Below are positions 1 to 11,519 of a stretch of DNA of 64,000 bases, piece after piece; the stretch's first letter is position 1; each line of letters opens with the position of its first letter. The DNA lies in assembly GCA_021397835.1 (NCBI GenBank), contig JAJFZO010000606.1, positions 1 to 64,000 on the forward strand. The letters run 5' to 3'. The position numbers and the translations under genes are program-made. The notes under the pieces were generated by a model. It saw only the letters and a list, made by a program, of their open reading frames with translations. It had not been told where the DNA came from and ran no database searches. This stretch comes from Moringa oleifera. Lineage: Eukaryota > Streptophyta > Magnoliopsida > Brassicales > Moringaceae.

Positions 1-426
1 GAATACGCTTGTTGCTATCATCCTACCTGCTATGCTTGTAAGGAATATAATTAGAGCTGCTCTTTTCTTTAATAGCTTTTAGTAGCTAGGTAATTGCATT
101 CTCAGATTGCTATTCATAACATTAGGAATGCGGGCTAGGGAGGAAAAGAAGAAAAAGTGTGCCATCATTAGGTCTAAGCTCTTTGAGATGACTGGAAAGA
201 TTTGCTTTATATTATAAAATACTATAAATTAGAGAAAGATTAGATAGAAGGCAATAGCTCTTATCCTAGTGCGATAGAAATAGACCCTTCTTGGCCACTA
301 GCTCCTAGTTTGTGTGGTAGAAAAAAATGCTCCCTTGGCTTAGGCAAGGTCTTTGATATAGATAAGGAAGAGGCATCAAGCTTCCCAGCTAGTAGAAGCG
401 CTACACATGATGGGAAGCACCCACAA

Positions 427-466
<40 letters not shown>

Positions 467-1170
467 GCAGTAATCATATACTGATTGATTTGAATCTTAA
501 TAAGGCGATGCAGCAACCCTTCTTACATCACAAGAAAAGGCACAAAAACTATTCCACATAAGTAGTGCTTACAAACTGCTCTGTTTGGTAATGTTCTGAT
601 CCATGAAAATTAGTCCTACTCCACTGGTTCAATTGCTTATCCTTTTTTTTTCACTGAGATGAGATTGATGTTCAATGACTGACCTTTCTGTTGCTATTCT
701 TGAGTGCCTAAAGCTTGACTTCTTTTTTCCACAGAGGCTAGCCCTCTTCATTTGCATGCCTTATGATGAACTATAGTCATAATTATATATATATATATAT
801 ATAAGTTACGCTCTTGAAACACCCTATAAGAAAGGGGTTAGGTTAACTGACCATTATATCTGTTTTTTTTTTTTGGAGAAAAGATCCGCTCATAAATAAA
901 ATTGGGCCTTTCCATACCTTTTCTACATTTTTTTTCCCACACCTTTTGTTAGTCAACAACCAACCACAACTCACTAAAATTCTTTACTACTCATATAGGC
1001 TAAACTCCGTTAAGCTTTCTGTAGGGAATCATTTTTTCAAGTCAAGCAAGAATGCCTCAACTACATAAATTCACTTATTTTTTATAACTCTTCTAGTCAT
1101 GCCTTTTCCTTTTTGCTTTCTATATTCCCATATGCAATGATGGAGATAGAGTGCTTGGGATTAACAAAAT
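1..1170. repeat. Dispersed ~1.15 kb repeat, copy A
   Basis: This stretch aligns by eye, with many substitutions and small indels, to 39191-40362 in the same orientation. Shared landmarks in order are GCTATCATC near the start, TTAATAGCTTTTAGTAGCT, ACTATAAATTAGAGAAAGATTA, a CA/TA microsatellite, CTGATTGATT, a second TA run, AAATTGGGCCTTT and TTCCCATATGCAATGATGGAGAT. Homology is already present at base 1, so the repeat probably starts left of the window. It could be a decayed LTR or part of an older segmental duplication. I saw no primer site, clear TG/CA ends or coding content, so the class is left open. Confidence 0.8.
423..467. repeat. (CA)n(TA)n microsatellite
   Basis: About 14 CA units run directly into about 8 TA units. 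The matching place in copy B (39615-39640) has only a TA run, so the CA tract expanded or was lost after the two copies separated. Further TA runs lie at 784-803, 9703-9717, 23287-23302 and 39964-39980. Confidence 0.95.
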
Positions 1171-1389
1171 TCTAAAATTACAAAACAAACTGCTTTCACA
1201 CCAAGGGAACAAGACCCGGAGCAATGACCCTAATAGTTTGGAAGATATCTAGAGAAATGGTTTTAGCACTAGTGTATCCTATATGTACTCTAGTTTATTT
1301 GAAGTACCCTAATAGTGTAATGTCATTGACTTATTAAGGAAAAGGAGGAAAATCACTTTGATCTCTTATTTCGGAGAAACAATTAGTTC

Positions 1390-1890
1390 ATGAGAAATGG
1401 AAAGAAACATATCATATTTGATCTCGAAGTCTTTATATAGCATTTCATCGAATTGGGGGATCACTTGTAGGAATGACATAATGCTACTCCATGTTCTACA
1501 TGGCTAAAGAGGCATCGATTTTTAATCTCATTATGACTTGATCAATTGAGCATTAGATTTTATGGGAAGCTTGTGTTCGACCACATTTGAGTTTAATCCT
1601 AGCATGTCTTCATATGAAAAGACGAAACAATGAACCTTGTCATTGAGGAAACTAGTGAATGCCTACTTTTTTGAAGTGGATAGAGCTTTGCCTATGCGAA
1701 CCAGCTTAGGATCATCATCAAACCCAAGATAAAAGGATTCCAAGTCATCGAAAGTAATACTAAACTTCTCTTCATGCTTTTCAAAAAGTTGTCAAAGTTC
1801 GAAGACTGAGTCTTTAGCCTCGAAGACATCACCTTTAAACATCCCCGTGATCAACGTATGGGTTCATTAGCGTTTGTCACTAATTTACCG
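1390..1890 (-). pseudogene. Ty3/gypsy reverse transcriptase, N-terminal fragment
   Basis: The minus strand reads DDDPKLVRIGKALS, then VFSYEDMLGLNSNVVEHKLP. This is the signature just before the reverse transcriptase domain of plant gypsy polyproteins, usually VFAWSYEDMPGLDPxIVxHxLP. The protein would have been part of a Gag-Pol polyprotein that copies the element's RNA. Stops interrupt the frame (for example after the STSKK segment), and the frame is lost towards 1390 before the catalytic motifs, which would lie further left. The fragment abuts the copia fragment at 1925-2830 on the same strand, so two element classes are juxtaposed. I am confident of the superfamily, less so of the lineage. 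Confidence 0.7.
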
Positions 1891-1924
1891 TTTGGCAAAT
1901 CACTAGGATATATTTCAAGTTTGG

Positions 1925-2830
1925 AAACTTTTTTTATGTTTTGGTTAGCAATAGGGTTTGACCCCACACATCAAAATGAATAAGATAAGATGGTGAAGAA
2001 TAAGTACTTTTTTGAAAAAGGAAGTACAGAAAACTTAGCTAGCTTATAGCCTTTGCAATTAGATATTTTGGAATATGGAACACTACCTAGTAAACCAACA
2101 GATAACATGTACTTCAAACAAGAACTAGAAAACTTGCTCTAATCTAAAATGCCACAAATACAATAATAAAGATTGCTTCTTCAAATGAAATGTGGATAAA
2201 ACAAAACTCTAGAAAGTTAGGGAGGAATATCCAGATACACATAAAGCCCCCCCTTTCTACACTTTGTCCTAATCAACTTCCTTTAATGCCGATCTTGTGA
2301 AATACAACCAAAGGAGGTAGAAAATAACATCACATACTCAATCTTAAATCTCTGTAAAATATAGTTTTGAGTGATAAACAACGAACATGAAAAACAATAA
2401 GGACCAAAGCCAGTGGTGATGGATTTGATTTGATTAACTATCATAGAGTATCCATCTTTAGCATGAACAGAAAAAAAAAAAAAAAGGAATAGATGAGAAC
2501 AATTGATTAAAAGAATCAGATGTCATGTGATGAGATGCATTGGAATCAAAAATACTAGAAGAAAAGCACTAATGGTGAAGAACAAAACACACTTATATCA
2601 TAAGCACACATGGCAGCGACATTTATAGGCATAGGTCCAATAAAAGAACTAAATTACTACTAGAACTATTGCATAATCATAAATTAAACCATTTTTGGGG
2701 TGACACTTCCTGAGGATCTAAAACTTATACTATTTAACTTCTTTTGCTCATTCATAAGTTTTTTAAGATAATTCACCTTCTGATGTCCTGTCTGATGGCA
2801 GTATGTGCACTCATCTTTAGTAATCTTTCA
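1925..2830 (-). pseudogene. Ty1/copia gag-protease-integrase fragment
   Basis: Reading the minus strand from 2830 downwards gives the order expected of a copia polyprotein. First comes a retroviral-type zinc knuckle at 2771-2811 (CTYCHQTGHQKVNY; the last cysteine is now tyrosine). Next is a protease start at about 2520-2560 (FDSNASHHMTSD, in which the catalytic DSGASHH motif keeps its aspartate but has Asn for Gly). Then comes the pre-integrase zone (LLGSVPYSKISNCKGYKLAKF) and the integrase opening near 1945-1985 (IHFDVWG). Several frameshifts and stops break it. The integrase catalytic core and reverse transcriptase are absent. It is a dead fragment of a once ordinary copia element. Confidence 0.75.
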
Positions 2831-2839
2831 ATTGGATCT

Positions 2840-4905
2840 AGTAGTCAAAGGTATAGAAGGAGACTAAAACTGTAAAAAATGGTGTAATGGCTCAACTCAT
2901 GCTATTTAACAAACTACATCTGCTCAGTAGAAAGTGGTGTAATGGCTCAAATTCTTCTCATAAAGCCTTAAGGAAATGAAAAAGTAAAAGAAATTCCTTT
3001 AACTATCCAAACTACTCAAATGCACTCACTCGTCTCTATAACTCAACGAGTCAGCCCGGCGAGTTGATACTTTAGAAAGCAAGAAAACATAGCACATATA
3101 ACAAGGAAGTAAAGCTCATGTAATTACAATATCAAACAAGATGGCATTACATAAAAAGCAAAAAAAGGTCAAGGAGCAAGGTTAGTAAGAATGGTTTCTA
3201 TGTCAGCCCACTCAATTAGGCAAGTACCTCCCCTATAAAGAGTATGTTGAGCCTTTGACACTCGGGCAGGAGGAAGCATTACCCCCTCTCTCTTGCTTTT
3301 GTTCTTTGGATTCCTCTACTCTTAATCGATCAAATGGAATGACCCCAACTATTGCTATCGATGTAGTGATTTCTATCCCTTGATCCAACCATTTTAGGTA
3401 TAAGGATCAGGATAATAAGCCATTTTCTACAATCTGTGAACCTAGACCCAAACCAACATATCTAATACTTTGATTAAGCTAACCCTTAAAAAGGGATAAA
3501 CCTCACATTCCACTAGCTTCTTAGCATAAAAAGCCTTTTTATCCTAAGCAAGACGTAACTTTCCTACCAGTCTTGCTTAAGATGCCTTTCTATCCATTTA
3601 CATAGTAGATAACTACCCAATTAAAAGTTCTTAACCATTGTGCTCTAACCCATTCTTTATCCGTTATGTCACCCTACCCGGTAAAGAAAAGGCCCTAAAA
3701 GGTCTACCTCTCTTAAAAATAAGAGGACTCTGAGCTCTTTGTTTAAGTTGCCCTAATCGTTCACTTATCAGACGCTCTATCCTTTGCATAAGAAAACTAA
3801 TCAAATCGCCTATCTCTAATTGAATCTCCAATTAGAAAAAGTAGACTAAAATTCTCTCTCTTTGCTATAGTGAGCGGTGTGAATTAATAGCTTTTTCAAA
3901 TAATGGAGAAAGACCTTTTAATTTATGGTTACTAATCAAGCCTCTTTATCCTATTTGAGATAGCTAATTGTTGCCTTCAATTGCAACAATGGCCCTTTCA
4001 TTGCACTCCCTTGGTCTTTCTTTTAAAAGAATTAGCCCATAGGTATGTTTTTCTTCCCATTTACTCCCTCTTTGACCATGGATAGCTAGCTTGATGATTG
4101 ATCTCAGTGAGCTCCAACTGTCTATCTAAGGATGGATCCCTTTCTCCCTTGTTTTAAAGCAACTGCTTTACCAGTAGGTGGAAATTTTCCTTTTGAACAG
4201 CTTTCAAAAGGCTTCAAACATGGATTAAATCCTAAGTTGATCCCTTAAGGCTAGCCTAATAATGGAGATAAGTGTGGATACGCATCATTGAATTCATTAG
4301 CTCGCATACGATCTGCCTCCTAATCGTAGAACTTCATAGTTCTATCAACCAACAGGCTTATAGAGAAAGGAGTTCCCATTTGGATGATCTACAATGACAA
4401 AATCCACTCTAGGAGATTGAAATTTGTTTGATAGGAGTAAAAAAAAGTCTCATTTTAAGAATCATCAATGTGAAAGACAATAGAATCGAAAATGGAAAGA
4501 CTAGTGTTTTGCAAATTACCCTTAGTGCGAAAGGAAGAAGGGAATAAACAAAGTGATGCTTTTGCCATATCTTCATTAGGATAGTTTATTTTTTTTCATT
4601 TTTTAGGAAAAAGTATAAATAGACTATTTGGCTTAGTGTCCATATAAAACTCTAAAAAGATGTTGTTTTCTTGCAATTGAATCAAAAGGAACTATTTCTT
4701 ACCTCAAAGGGAAGGCAAGATCACTTTCTACTCTTTGATTCGCTAATTCTACTCAGGGAAGCCAAGAGGAAAGAGAAAAGCCAAGAAAAAATGTAGTAGA
4801 CTCCATTATAAGTCATTCAAAAGGGCTTCATATAATTCTATTTTTGGGAGCAACATTATGGCTCTTTCCTCAATTGATTGAGAAAAACCAGTTCTAGAGG
4901 CATCT
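2840..4905. other. No gene recognised; mitochondrial-like spacer
   Basis: No coding frame here matched a family I know on either strand. The word content (short runs such as CTTTCTT, AAGAAAG and AGCTAG with stretches of moderate GC) resembles plant mitochondrial intergenic DNA. It adjoins the rps12 fragment at 4911, so it may be the downstream flank of the same mitochondrial insertion. That extension is inference. Confidence 0.35.
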
Positions 4906-4910
4906 TTCAT

Positions 4911-5152
4911 TCATATCAATTTGGGTTTATTTGCCTCTTCTTTGATCCGAAATTCCTAGCAAATCCTTGACTTTTATACAATGAGATTTCATACCTAGCA
5001 AATCTTCCATTCTACCTTCTCTTATTGATACCATAAAATGTTTTACGAATTATGACCTTCAACTAAACTACAAGTAAATATATCATGTTGTTGGAACACA
5101 CAGGTACACTCTTCGCTGCTAGGGACATTGATCCGAAGCTCGAGTATGGTCC
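4911..5152 (-). pseudogene. rps12: Mitochondrial rps12 remnant, 3' part
   Basis: The minus strand from 5152 down reads the middle and end of the mitochondrial ribosomal protein S12 gene, finishing with CCCAAATTGATATGA (stop at 4911-4913) and the usual trailing ATGAAAGATGCCTCTAG. Next to the CACTA element the bases GGACATTGATCCGAAGCTCG are the antisense of the early rps12 coding sequence. Together with the 5' part at 12059-12114 only about 300 of the usual ~378 bases remain, so roughly 75 bases of the middle are missing. The frame is also broken by substitutions. The functional copy is expected in the mitochondrion; this is a nuclear transfer remnant, interrupted by the transposon at 5153. Confidence 0.88.
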
Positions 5153-5300
5153 CACTACTACAAATAAAAGCTTTAATGACAGTTAAAAATAACTTTTAAT
5201 GATAGTTATAGAAATATCATCTTTGTTCATGTCATTAAAAGGGGTACACTCCTCAACTATCTATCAGAACTGTCATTAAAGGTATATATTTTTTTATTAA
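5153..5300. repeat. CACTA left terminal and subterminal repeats
   Basis: After the terminal CACTACTACAAA come repeated short units around TTTAATGACAGTT in both orientations, separated by loops of 10-30 bases. In En/Spm elements such arrays are bound by the element's own transposition protein. The same units recur at 23290-23509, 27119-27530 and 44690-44885. Confidence 0.8.
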
Positions 5301-5983
5301 TTTCAAAATAAATACAAAATGTTTATATTCAAATTATCTAAAACATGCATATATAACATTCTTCATCTCTTTCACATCAATCATATACATCAATACAATT
5401 CTTCATAATATGCAACCAACATTTTCTCCATCAAAATTAAATTACAATATATAAATATGACTCTTCAATTAAACTTAGTCAACACATATAAGTATACAAT
5501 TATCAAATATACTAATCACAATTCTTTTTATACACTTCAATGAAACAACTATACTATCTTTCTTCGTTCAACATAATTACACCAACATTTCAATACTAAC
5601 ACTCAAATGAAACAACTATTCTATCTTTCTTCCTTTAATAAAATTACACCAACACTTCAATACTAACACTCTAACATTTCAATACCAACACTTTAACAGT
5701 TTAACACTTCAATATGAACACTTCAATGAAAAAACTTTTTCTTGTTATACACTTCAATACTATTCTCACTAAAATCATCATTACTTTTTTCATGTTCGAA
5801 AATAGTTCAACATAATCTAATCCAAAAAAGTGATAAAAGATTAACAAAATAAAAAAAAAATTAATGTCATAATTGAACTCTATATGAACAATGCATGAGT
5901 TTAAATGTACATTATCATCCAGAATCCTAAAAATTCAACTACATAAATTCAATGATGTTCACGTGCACAAAAATCTTCAAGGT
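5301..5983. other. AT-rich 3' trailer of the CACTA gene with short repeats
   Basis: This stretch between the subterminal array and the stop codon of the Ulp1-like gene is non-coding. At 5570-5760 it holds irregular repeats of AACACTTCAATACTAACACT. Recognisable counterparts occur in inverted form at 22880-23000 and directly at 27800-27910, so it is a fixed part of the family and not local noise. Confidence 0.6.
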
Positions 5984-8390
5984 TCAATTTTGTAATATGG
6001 CACTCCATAGAAATTGTCTAACCTCATTTCTAACTTTATCAATATCCGATTGGGTGTAAGTATCTATGTTCACAAACTATATTTATAAAAAAAAGTTAGT
6101 CCAATTAAAACTTTTAGTAAGTACATCAATTAATTATTGAACTATTCACACATAGGATATTTCTATCACGTCTATCAATGATGTCCCTTAAAAATTTCAT
6201 AATATAATATCCAGACTCAATATTTAGAGGCTGATGTGGACAGTACATTAAAATTTTTTAATCGTTATATTTTGCAAAATAAATAAAACTAACATCACAT
6301 ATAGGTTTAAATATACATACCTTAGTAAGAATACTCCTAGGAATGTGCCTATTACTTGATTCTTTGATAACTTGAAACAATTTAAAAGAGCTATCAATAG
6401 AAAATAATCAATATTTTTAAGAGTAAAAGAAAATAACATGCTAATATAAATGAAAATATTTTCATGCACATGGAAAAAAGTTGATCTAGTTCTTGACGAG
6501 AACCATGGTTCAAAGGATCAAAAACTCTGTATACTAAAGTACGAGATTGGACAACCACCAATATCCAGTGTTGCCTACATTATTAAAACTAAATGTTAAC
6601 CATATTATGAATAGAACTATTAATAATTTCAACTAGTGTTAAGACTTACTTTAAGTTATAAGGAAATATCACTACTCTTCCATCACACGGATCTATCATT
6701 CTATTGGCTAGGTGATGAGTTTGGGTGTCTATACTTATAGACATTCCATATGACAATGTTGATGGATTATAAATACAAAATACTTCCCTAAGCCAAGTGC
6801 AACTAAATCTGTATGAAGAAAGAAAAATATAAATATAATATAGCTAAACAATAATAAACAAATAAAAATTCAAAAGACATACATACACAATGTAAGCCTA
6901 AATAGTGGAGACACTTAACTCCTCCATGTGACAAAATTGCATGATATCTTCTCGAGCCACAAATACATGTCCATCAGAAGCAAAGAATTTAATAAAAGGT
7001 ATGTTTATTGCTTTATTAGGTGCCATCACCTTACTCGCATAATTATACGTCTTCTGCAATCCTAATGGTAGCCCAATAGAAGATACTTGTTCCGATGATT
7101 GTGGTTTTGTCAATGTTGGTGCTCTCTTAACTGGCAACTTGCCTCGTTGCTTTATAGTAGATAACTGAAAAAATTTTGCAAACTTAATTGACACTAATAA
7201 GTTGACTTTATAAGATATATTTAGCAAAAACATTACCTCATGTGTACCAATAATGACCTAATCTCAAGGCCAAGCAACAACTAAATCGAGTGAAGAAAAA
7301 AAATTTGTCAATCCATCGTCGAGGTTCAGGCGAGGCAACTGTACATTACCATAAATAGCCACATCCACTATCACCCGAACATCATCAAAAAATAGTAGAC
7401 ACCCATGGATCATCTGATTAGGAGTATGATCCATAAAGATAACCTCACTTGCCACTATGTAGTCTGATAACTGGATGAACATATGGCATAGCTTACACTA
7501 TAATGATCCAAAAAAAAATAAAAATAGAAGTTACATTCATAATATTATTAAAATCATATTTACTATGATTAACATTTAACATACATTGTTGTCGTATGGT
7601 GTTGGTGTAGGTGCAGGTGCTGGTGGTTTGATTGGCATAGGTGATTGGGGTGTTGGATCCTCTAATAATCTAGTTATATTGTTACTACCTTTACTTGAAT
7701 AAAATTACATTGTAGATTTTTCTTACTAGACATTATCTGTTTTATTTGCAACAATGTTTGTCAAAACTTCTTTATACTCTGTGAACCACCTCATCACCTC
7801 TGCCAACTGTTGTTGATCTAATTACAAACCTCGAGGGATAGTCAATGTTTTGGCCTTCCCAAAATAAGATATGATAGTCACCTTGGATCCTTGACCTCTA
7901 ATGCGTCCGGGGTGCTTAAGTGTACTAAGAGCTTTCACTAGTACATCTTCTAGACCGAAGGTTGTAAACTTACACTGTGTGCTCTATGTCATCAACTCAT
8001 CCTACAATATTATAATAAAATTAATCAATAAACATAAAATTTATTACTACAAATGTTATAATAAAGTTGAACTACACTTACAATTCTTTCCCACACAGTC
8101 AACTCCCATCATTTATATATTTTCCTTTTTTATTCTGTTGTGAAGCCTTCCATAATAAGGCATAATCAATTTGGTCATCGCTACCATATGCTTGTTTCTT
8201 TTTTTAACATAAAGAGTGAACATGCTAGATTTTTAGAACGTACAACTAAATGAATATGTTATTAATTAATAACATAATAAATGAAAAATAACTTACAAGT
8301 TCACTCTCCAGCCCTACAAATCCCTTTTTAGATAGACAATAGTCATACACATTCTTCTTTCTTTTCTCTTTTGCTATTTATCTCTTTTAC
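5984..8390 (-). pseudogene. CACTA second gene: Transposase_24-like plus Ulp1 (C48) protease-like
   Basis: Read on the minus strand in broken exons. About 8140-8200 gives AYGSDDQIDYALLW and 7870-7960 gives LSTLKHPGRIRGQG, matching the Transposase_24 type region (ALGxPEHPGRVRGVG). A proline-rich linker (PAPAPTPTP) follows near 7600. Then come DVAIYGNVQLPRL with VAWP (7265-7480) and FVAREDIMQFCHMEEL (6900-7000). The Ulp1-like protease domain runs from 6830 to 5984: IVIFPYN at about 6640, GYWWL at about 6560, VFDPLNHGSRQELDQL at 6490-6540, QPLNIESGYYIMKFLRDII at 6160-6240, and the end DIDKVRNEVRQFLW with the stop at 5984. In active C48 proteases the triad is His-Asp-Cys. Here His is Tyr and Cys is Ser, while Asp remains. 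Stops and frameshifts elsewhere confirm a pseudogene. Exon limits are approximate. Confidence 0.8.
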
Positions 8391-8404
8391 TGTAAGATCA
8401 ATAC

Positions 8405-8655
8405 ACGTAGTGGCAAGTAGGGTTATCTTTATGGATTATACTCTTAATCGGATGATCCATGGGCATCCATTATTTTTTGGTGATGTTCAGGTGACAATGG
8501 ATGTAGCCATTCATGGTGATGCATAATTTCCTTGCCCAAACCCCAACGGTGGATTGACAAATGTTTTTTCTACACTCGATTCAGTTGTCGCTTGGCCTTG
8601 AGATTGGGTCATTATTGGTACACATGAGGCAATGTTTTTGCTAAATATATTTTCA
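8405..8655 (+). repeat. Inverted duplicate of a Ulp1-gene exon inside CACTA copy 1
   Basis: The plus strand here reads VIFMDYTLNRMIHGHPLFF, later SVVAWP and WVIIGTHEAMFLLN. It is a diverged inverted copy of the minus-strand exon at 7213-7480 (VIFMDHTPNQMIHG, LVVAWP, VIIGTHEVMFLLN). The copy stops where the sequence shared with CACTA copy 4 resumes (AACTTCTCAAAATAATATAT). Transcription across both arms would give a long imperfect hairpin. Another explanation is a piece of a related element inserted in reverse. Confidence 0.75.
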
Positions 8656-8883
8656 TACAGAACTTCTCAAAATAATATATATTCCCAATATATTTTTTAA
8701 ACCAAAATTAACCAAATTAAATCAAAATTGTGAAGCCTAAATTTTAAATCTACACCGAAATACTTACATATGTTTGAATGCCAAAGATGAATGAATGGAG
8801 GGGAAAGGTACAGCTGCTCCTTGTGCAGATTAAGACAAATGATAAAGAAAGGAGCAAAGAGAAAGCAAACAAAAGAGTGCCAG

Positions 8884-9240
8884 AGAGGCAGTGCAGCTGC
8901 CAATAGTTGGCATAGCTACTTCTGGATGGAGAGCAAAGAGGAAAAGGCTAAAAAAGAGATAGTGTCGCTACCATACCAGCAGCTGGTCTAACTGCTTATG
9001 GACAAAAACCAAAGAGGAAAGGGTCGAAAAGAAGAAATACGACTGCCAGCAACTGGCCTCGCTGCTTTGAAACGGAAAGCAAAGATGAAAAGGGTCAGAG
9101 AGAGGCAGTGTGGTTGCTAGCAGTTGGCCTTACTACTTTTGGATGGAGAGCAAAGAGGTGAAGGGCTGGCGAGAGGCAGTTCGACTACTAGCAGCTAGAC
9201 TAGTTATTTTTGGACAGAGTGAAAAAAGAAAAAGGATGAA
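8884..9240. repeat. GC-rich ~72-bp minisatellite of the CACTA family
   Basis: Five imperfect units start near 8884, 8959, 9034, 9104 and 9175. Each contains a core like GGCAGTGCGGCTGCCAGCAG, then CTGGCCTAGCTGCTTTTGG, and ends with AGCAAAGAGGAAAAGGG. The GC content stands well above the surrounding sequence. The same array occurs at 42620-42900 and, inverted, at 21040-21480, so it is an inherited part of the element. Open frames crossing it are products of the repeat and not genes. Confidence 0.8.
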
Positions 9241-9399
9241 AGAGAGAGTAAAAATTATGCACGAGGCTGTTGGTGGGCTCTAGAAACAAATTAAGGATCC
9301 TTAGCTTAAACCAAAGCTGCATAGCCTTTAACGCCAGTTTTAGCAGAACTGGCATTGAAAGCCACAACCTTTCAAGGGAAATCTTTGAAGGTACTAAAG

Positions 9400-11510
9400 G
9401 TTTGATATGGGTGAGCATGTAATAAAAGCAGTCAATGTCCAAACTTACCCAACAACTAGTTTAACTTATGAAAGGAGTAACTTAAGAGCAGATTTGCTAA
9501 TTAAACTTGTCAACTTATCCAAAGAAATTTGTGTTTTAAGTTAATCGCATAAGTCCTTCTAAAAACTGAAGCAGATCCTCTTGCTTATCCTAGAAAGAAT
9601 AAAATCCCAATAGTAATCCCAACCATTTACTTTTCCACGTGAAAGTCAATTCAAAAAGCAGGAAACAACATACCAAAGGAACAAATGTGCTTCTGCTAAA
9701 GCTATATATATATATATCTGAAGCTCTGTCTTTCCTTCTTGCATATATGCAAAAGTAGCAAAGATATAAGAATAAAGAAGTTTACTGGAGATAAAAGCAG
9801 AAGCATTGATGCTTGAGTTAGTCTTCCTTTTTACTTCTAGTTTAACAAGTCTGGAAGAGTGTTACTGGACTAGCCTTTGTCTGCTCTGCTTCTACTCCTC
9901 AAGAGTTGATCATCATGAGTTTCCTAGTTTTTGAACTTGTTATGTCATGGGACCTCCTTGCATGTTAAATTAACCTTTCATCCTAATTGTGGAATTTTCT
10001 CTCTTTAGCATTGATTTAGAGCGAGAAGATGAACCCTTAAAAGAAGTCAACCCATGTACCATTTTTCTATTTAAATCTTTAAATGATGTGCTTTGAATAT
10101 GCCATTTGGTTACTACTAGGTAAAGCTGTGTGATGATTTAAGTCTATGAAGAATCAAGCCGTTTAATTTCTTTCATAAGTTAACATTTAGTAATTAAATT
10201 GGAAACTAAACTTTCTACCTAAATCTTTGTTTAATCACAAATTGATTACCATTTAATTTGTATAAGCTGAGAGTAAAAATGATTCATTAATTTAAAAACA
10301 TGTGATTCACTAAAAAATGGTAGTCCACATTTCTACAAGTATTGATGACGAAACTTAAATTTTAAAACGAAAAAAGTTAATAAACCCATAACAATATCGA
10401 TCAATAAAAGTCAATCAAATTCTTTATCTACTATTACTTTCTCTTAATTAATTAGTAGCATTAAAGACTTCTTTCCACCAAAGCACTAGTACCATTTGTT
10501 TTCTCTTCATATGCAGCCTACCCAAAGCTATTTGGGGCTTGGAAAATTGGTATGAATTCTAACTTTAACTATAGAGATTGAATTAAAGGCAGTTAAAAAG
10601 AAGAAAGAATTAAAAAGATAAGAATACATAAAATTAGAGAGAAGACCAAATATTAACATTAATATTATAATGTCTACCTTTAAAACAGTTCCTTGCCTTT
10701 CACAAGCATGTAAGATTGATCTCATGAATCGTTTCTCTCTCACTCTTTGGCCCACTGCACTATCTCCCTGTGCCTATGACTACAGGTACCTTCCTTTTCA
10801 TTCTCTGGAAGTCTCTTTTTTGAACATATTATACAATGGCATTAAATAAATATCAACCTAGATGAAATACACACCAAGAAAAGGTATTAGCATGCCTAAA
10901 TACTAAGCGAACTAATCTACAAGACTTGGATTGTGTAAAGTTGACTTGGTCTATATAGTATGGATGAAGCATGCTTTTGCTTAATCCTCAGCTTCATATT
11001 TTGTAGAAGCAATGTTAGGATGATTGTTTAGTGAATAAGGGGTTTAAAGATGAAGATAAAAAAGAAGCCAACCAACCAAAAGTAGTTGGAAATTAGGGTT
11101 CTTTGAATATGTAGGTGGTCTTGAGTTTTAAATGCCAACCTAAAATAGTTGGAATAAGTCTTTCTTTTGGGTTTATGCTTCTCATTAAAAATTACTCAAG
11201 TTGGGTGTAAGAATTTAAGGCTTTCCTATGTGAGTGTTATCGAAACTTGCAAGTCAATAAGCTTTGATTGTGCTTATTGTCCTCATTATGGTAAATGTCC
11301 CCTTCTGTTGATGGCTACATCATTGTCTTATATGAGGCATGGTTTGTCAGCTAGGTCACTTTGCCCTCTAATTTTAGATTATATGAAAAGGTGAAGGAAG
11401 GGGAAAAAAAGTGGATCATAGAATTCAGTACGATCTTATCCAATTATATAACATGGTGAGTTGAAGAGATAAAAAGGTTTCAGCAGGGTAGCATGGCTAG
11501 AATTAGAATG
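9400..11510. other. Unique tract within CACTA copy 1, possible captured DNA
   Basis: The hairpin array begins at about 9320, stops near 9395 and resumes at about 11520. The 2.1 kb between has no counterpart in the other three copies, whereas copy 4 holds a different insert at the same relative place. The tract contains a TA microsatellite (9703-9717) and a minus-strand frame at about 10690-10755 (GQRVREKRFMRS and onward) followed by GTAGAC, which could be a splice donor. I do not recognise any protein in it. It may be captured host DNA or another insertion. Confidence 0.45.
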
Positions 11511-11519
11511 AAAAGCGTG

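Noticed and set aside
261..561. Open frames on both strands at the window start
   Set aside because: Both run through the CA/TA microsatellite (alternating Cys-Val or Thr-His residues), and the frame is not kept in the second copy of the repeat at 39191-40362.
7901..8143. 80-codon plus-strand frame
   Set aside because: It lies antisense to the Transposase_24-like part of the CACTA gene, whose minus-strand reading matches a known family. The plus frame is a shadow.
8697..9442. Three open frames across the GC-rich minisatellite
   Set aside because: They are generated by tandem repeat units, and equivalent frames in the other CACTA copies are broken differently.
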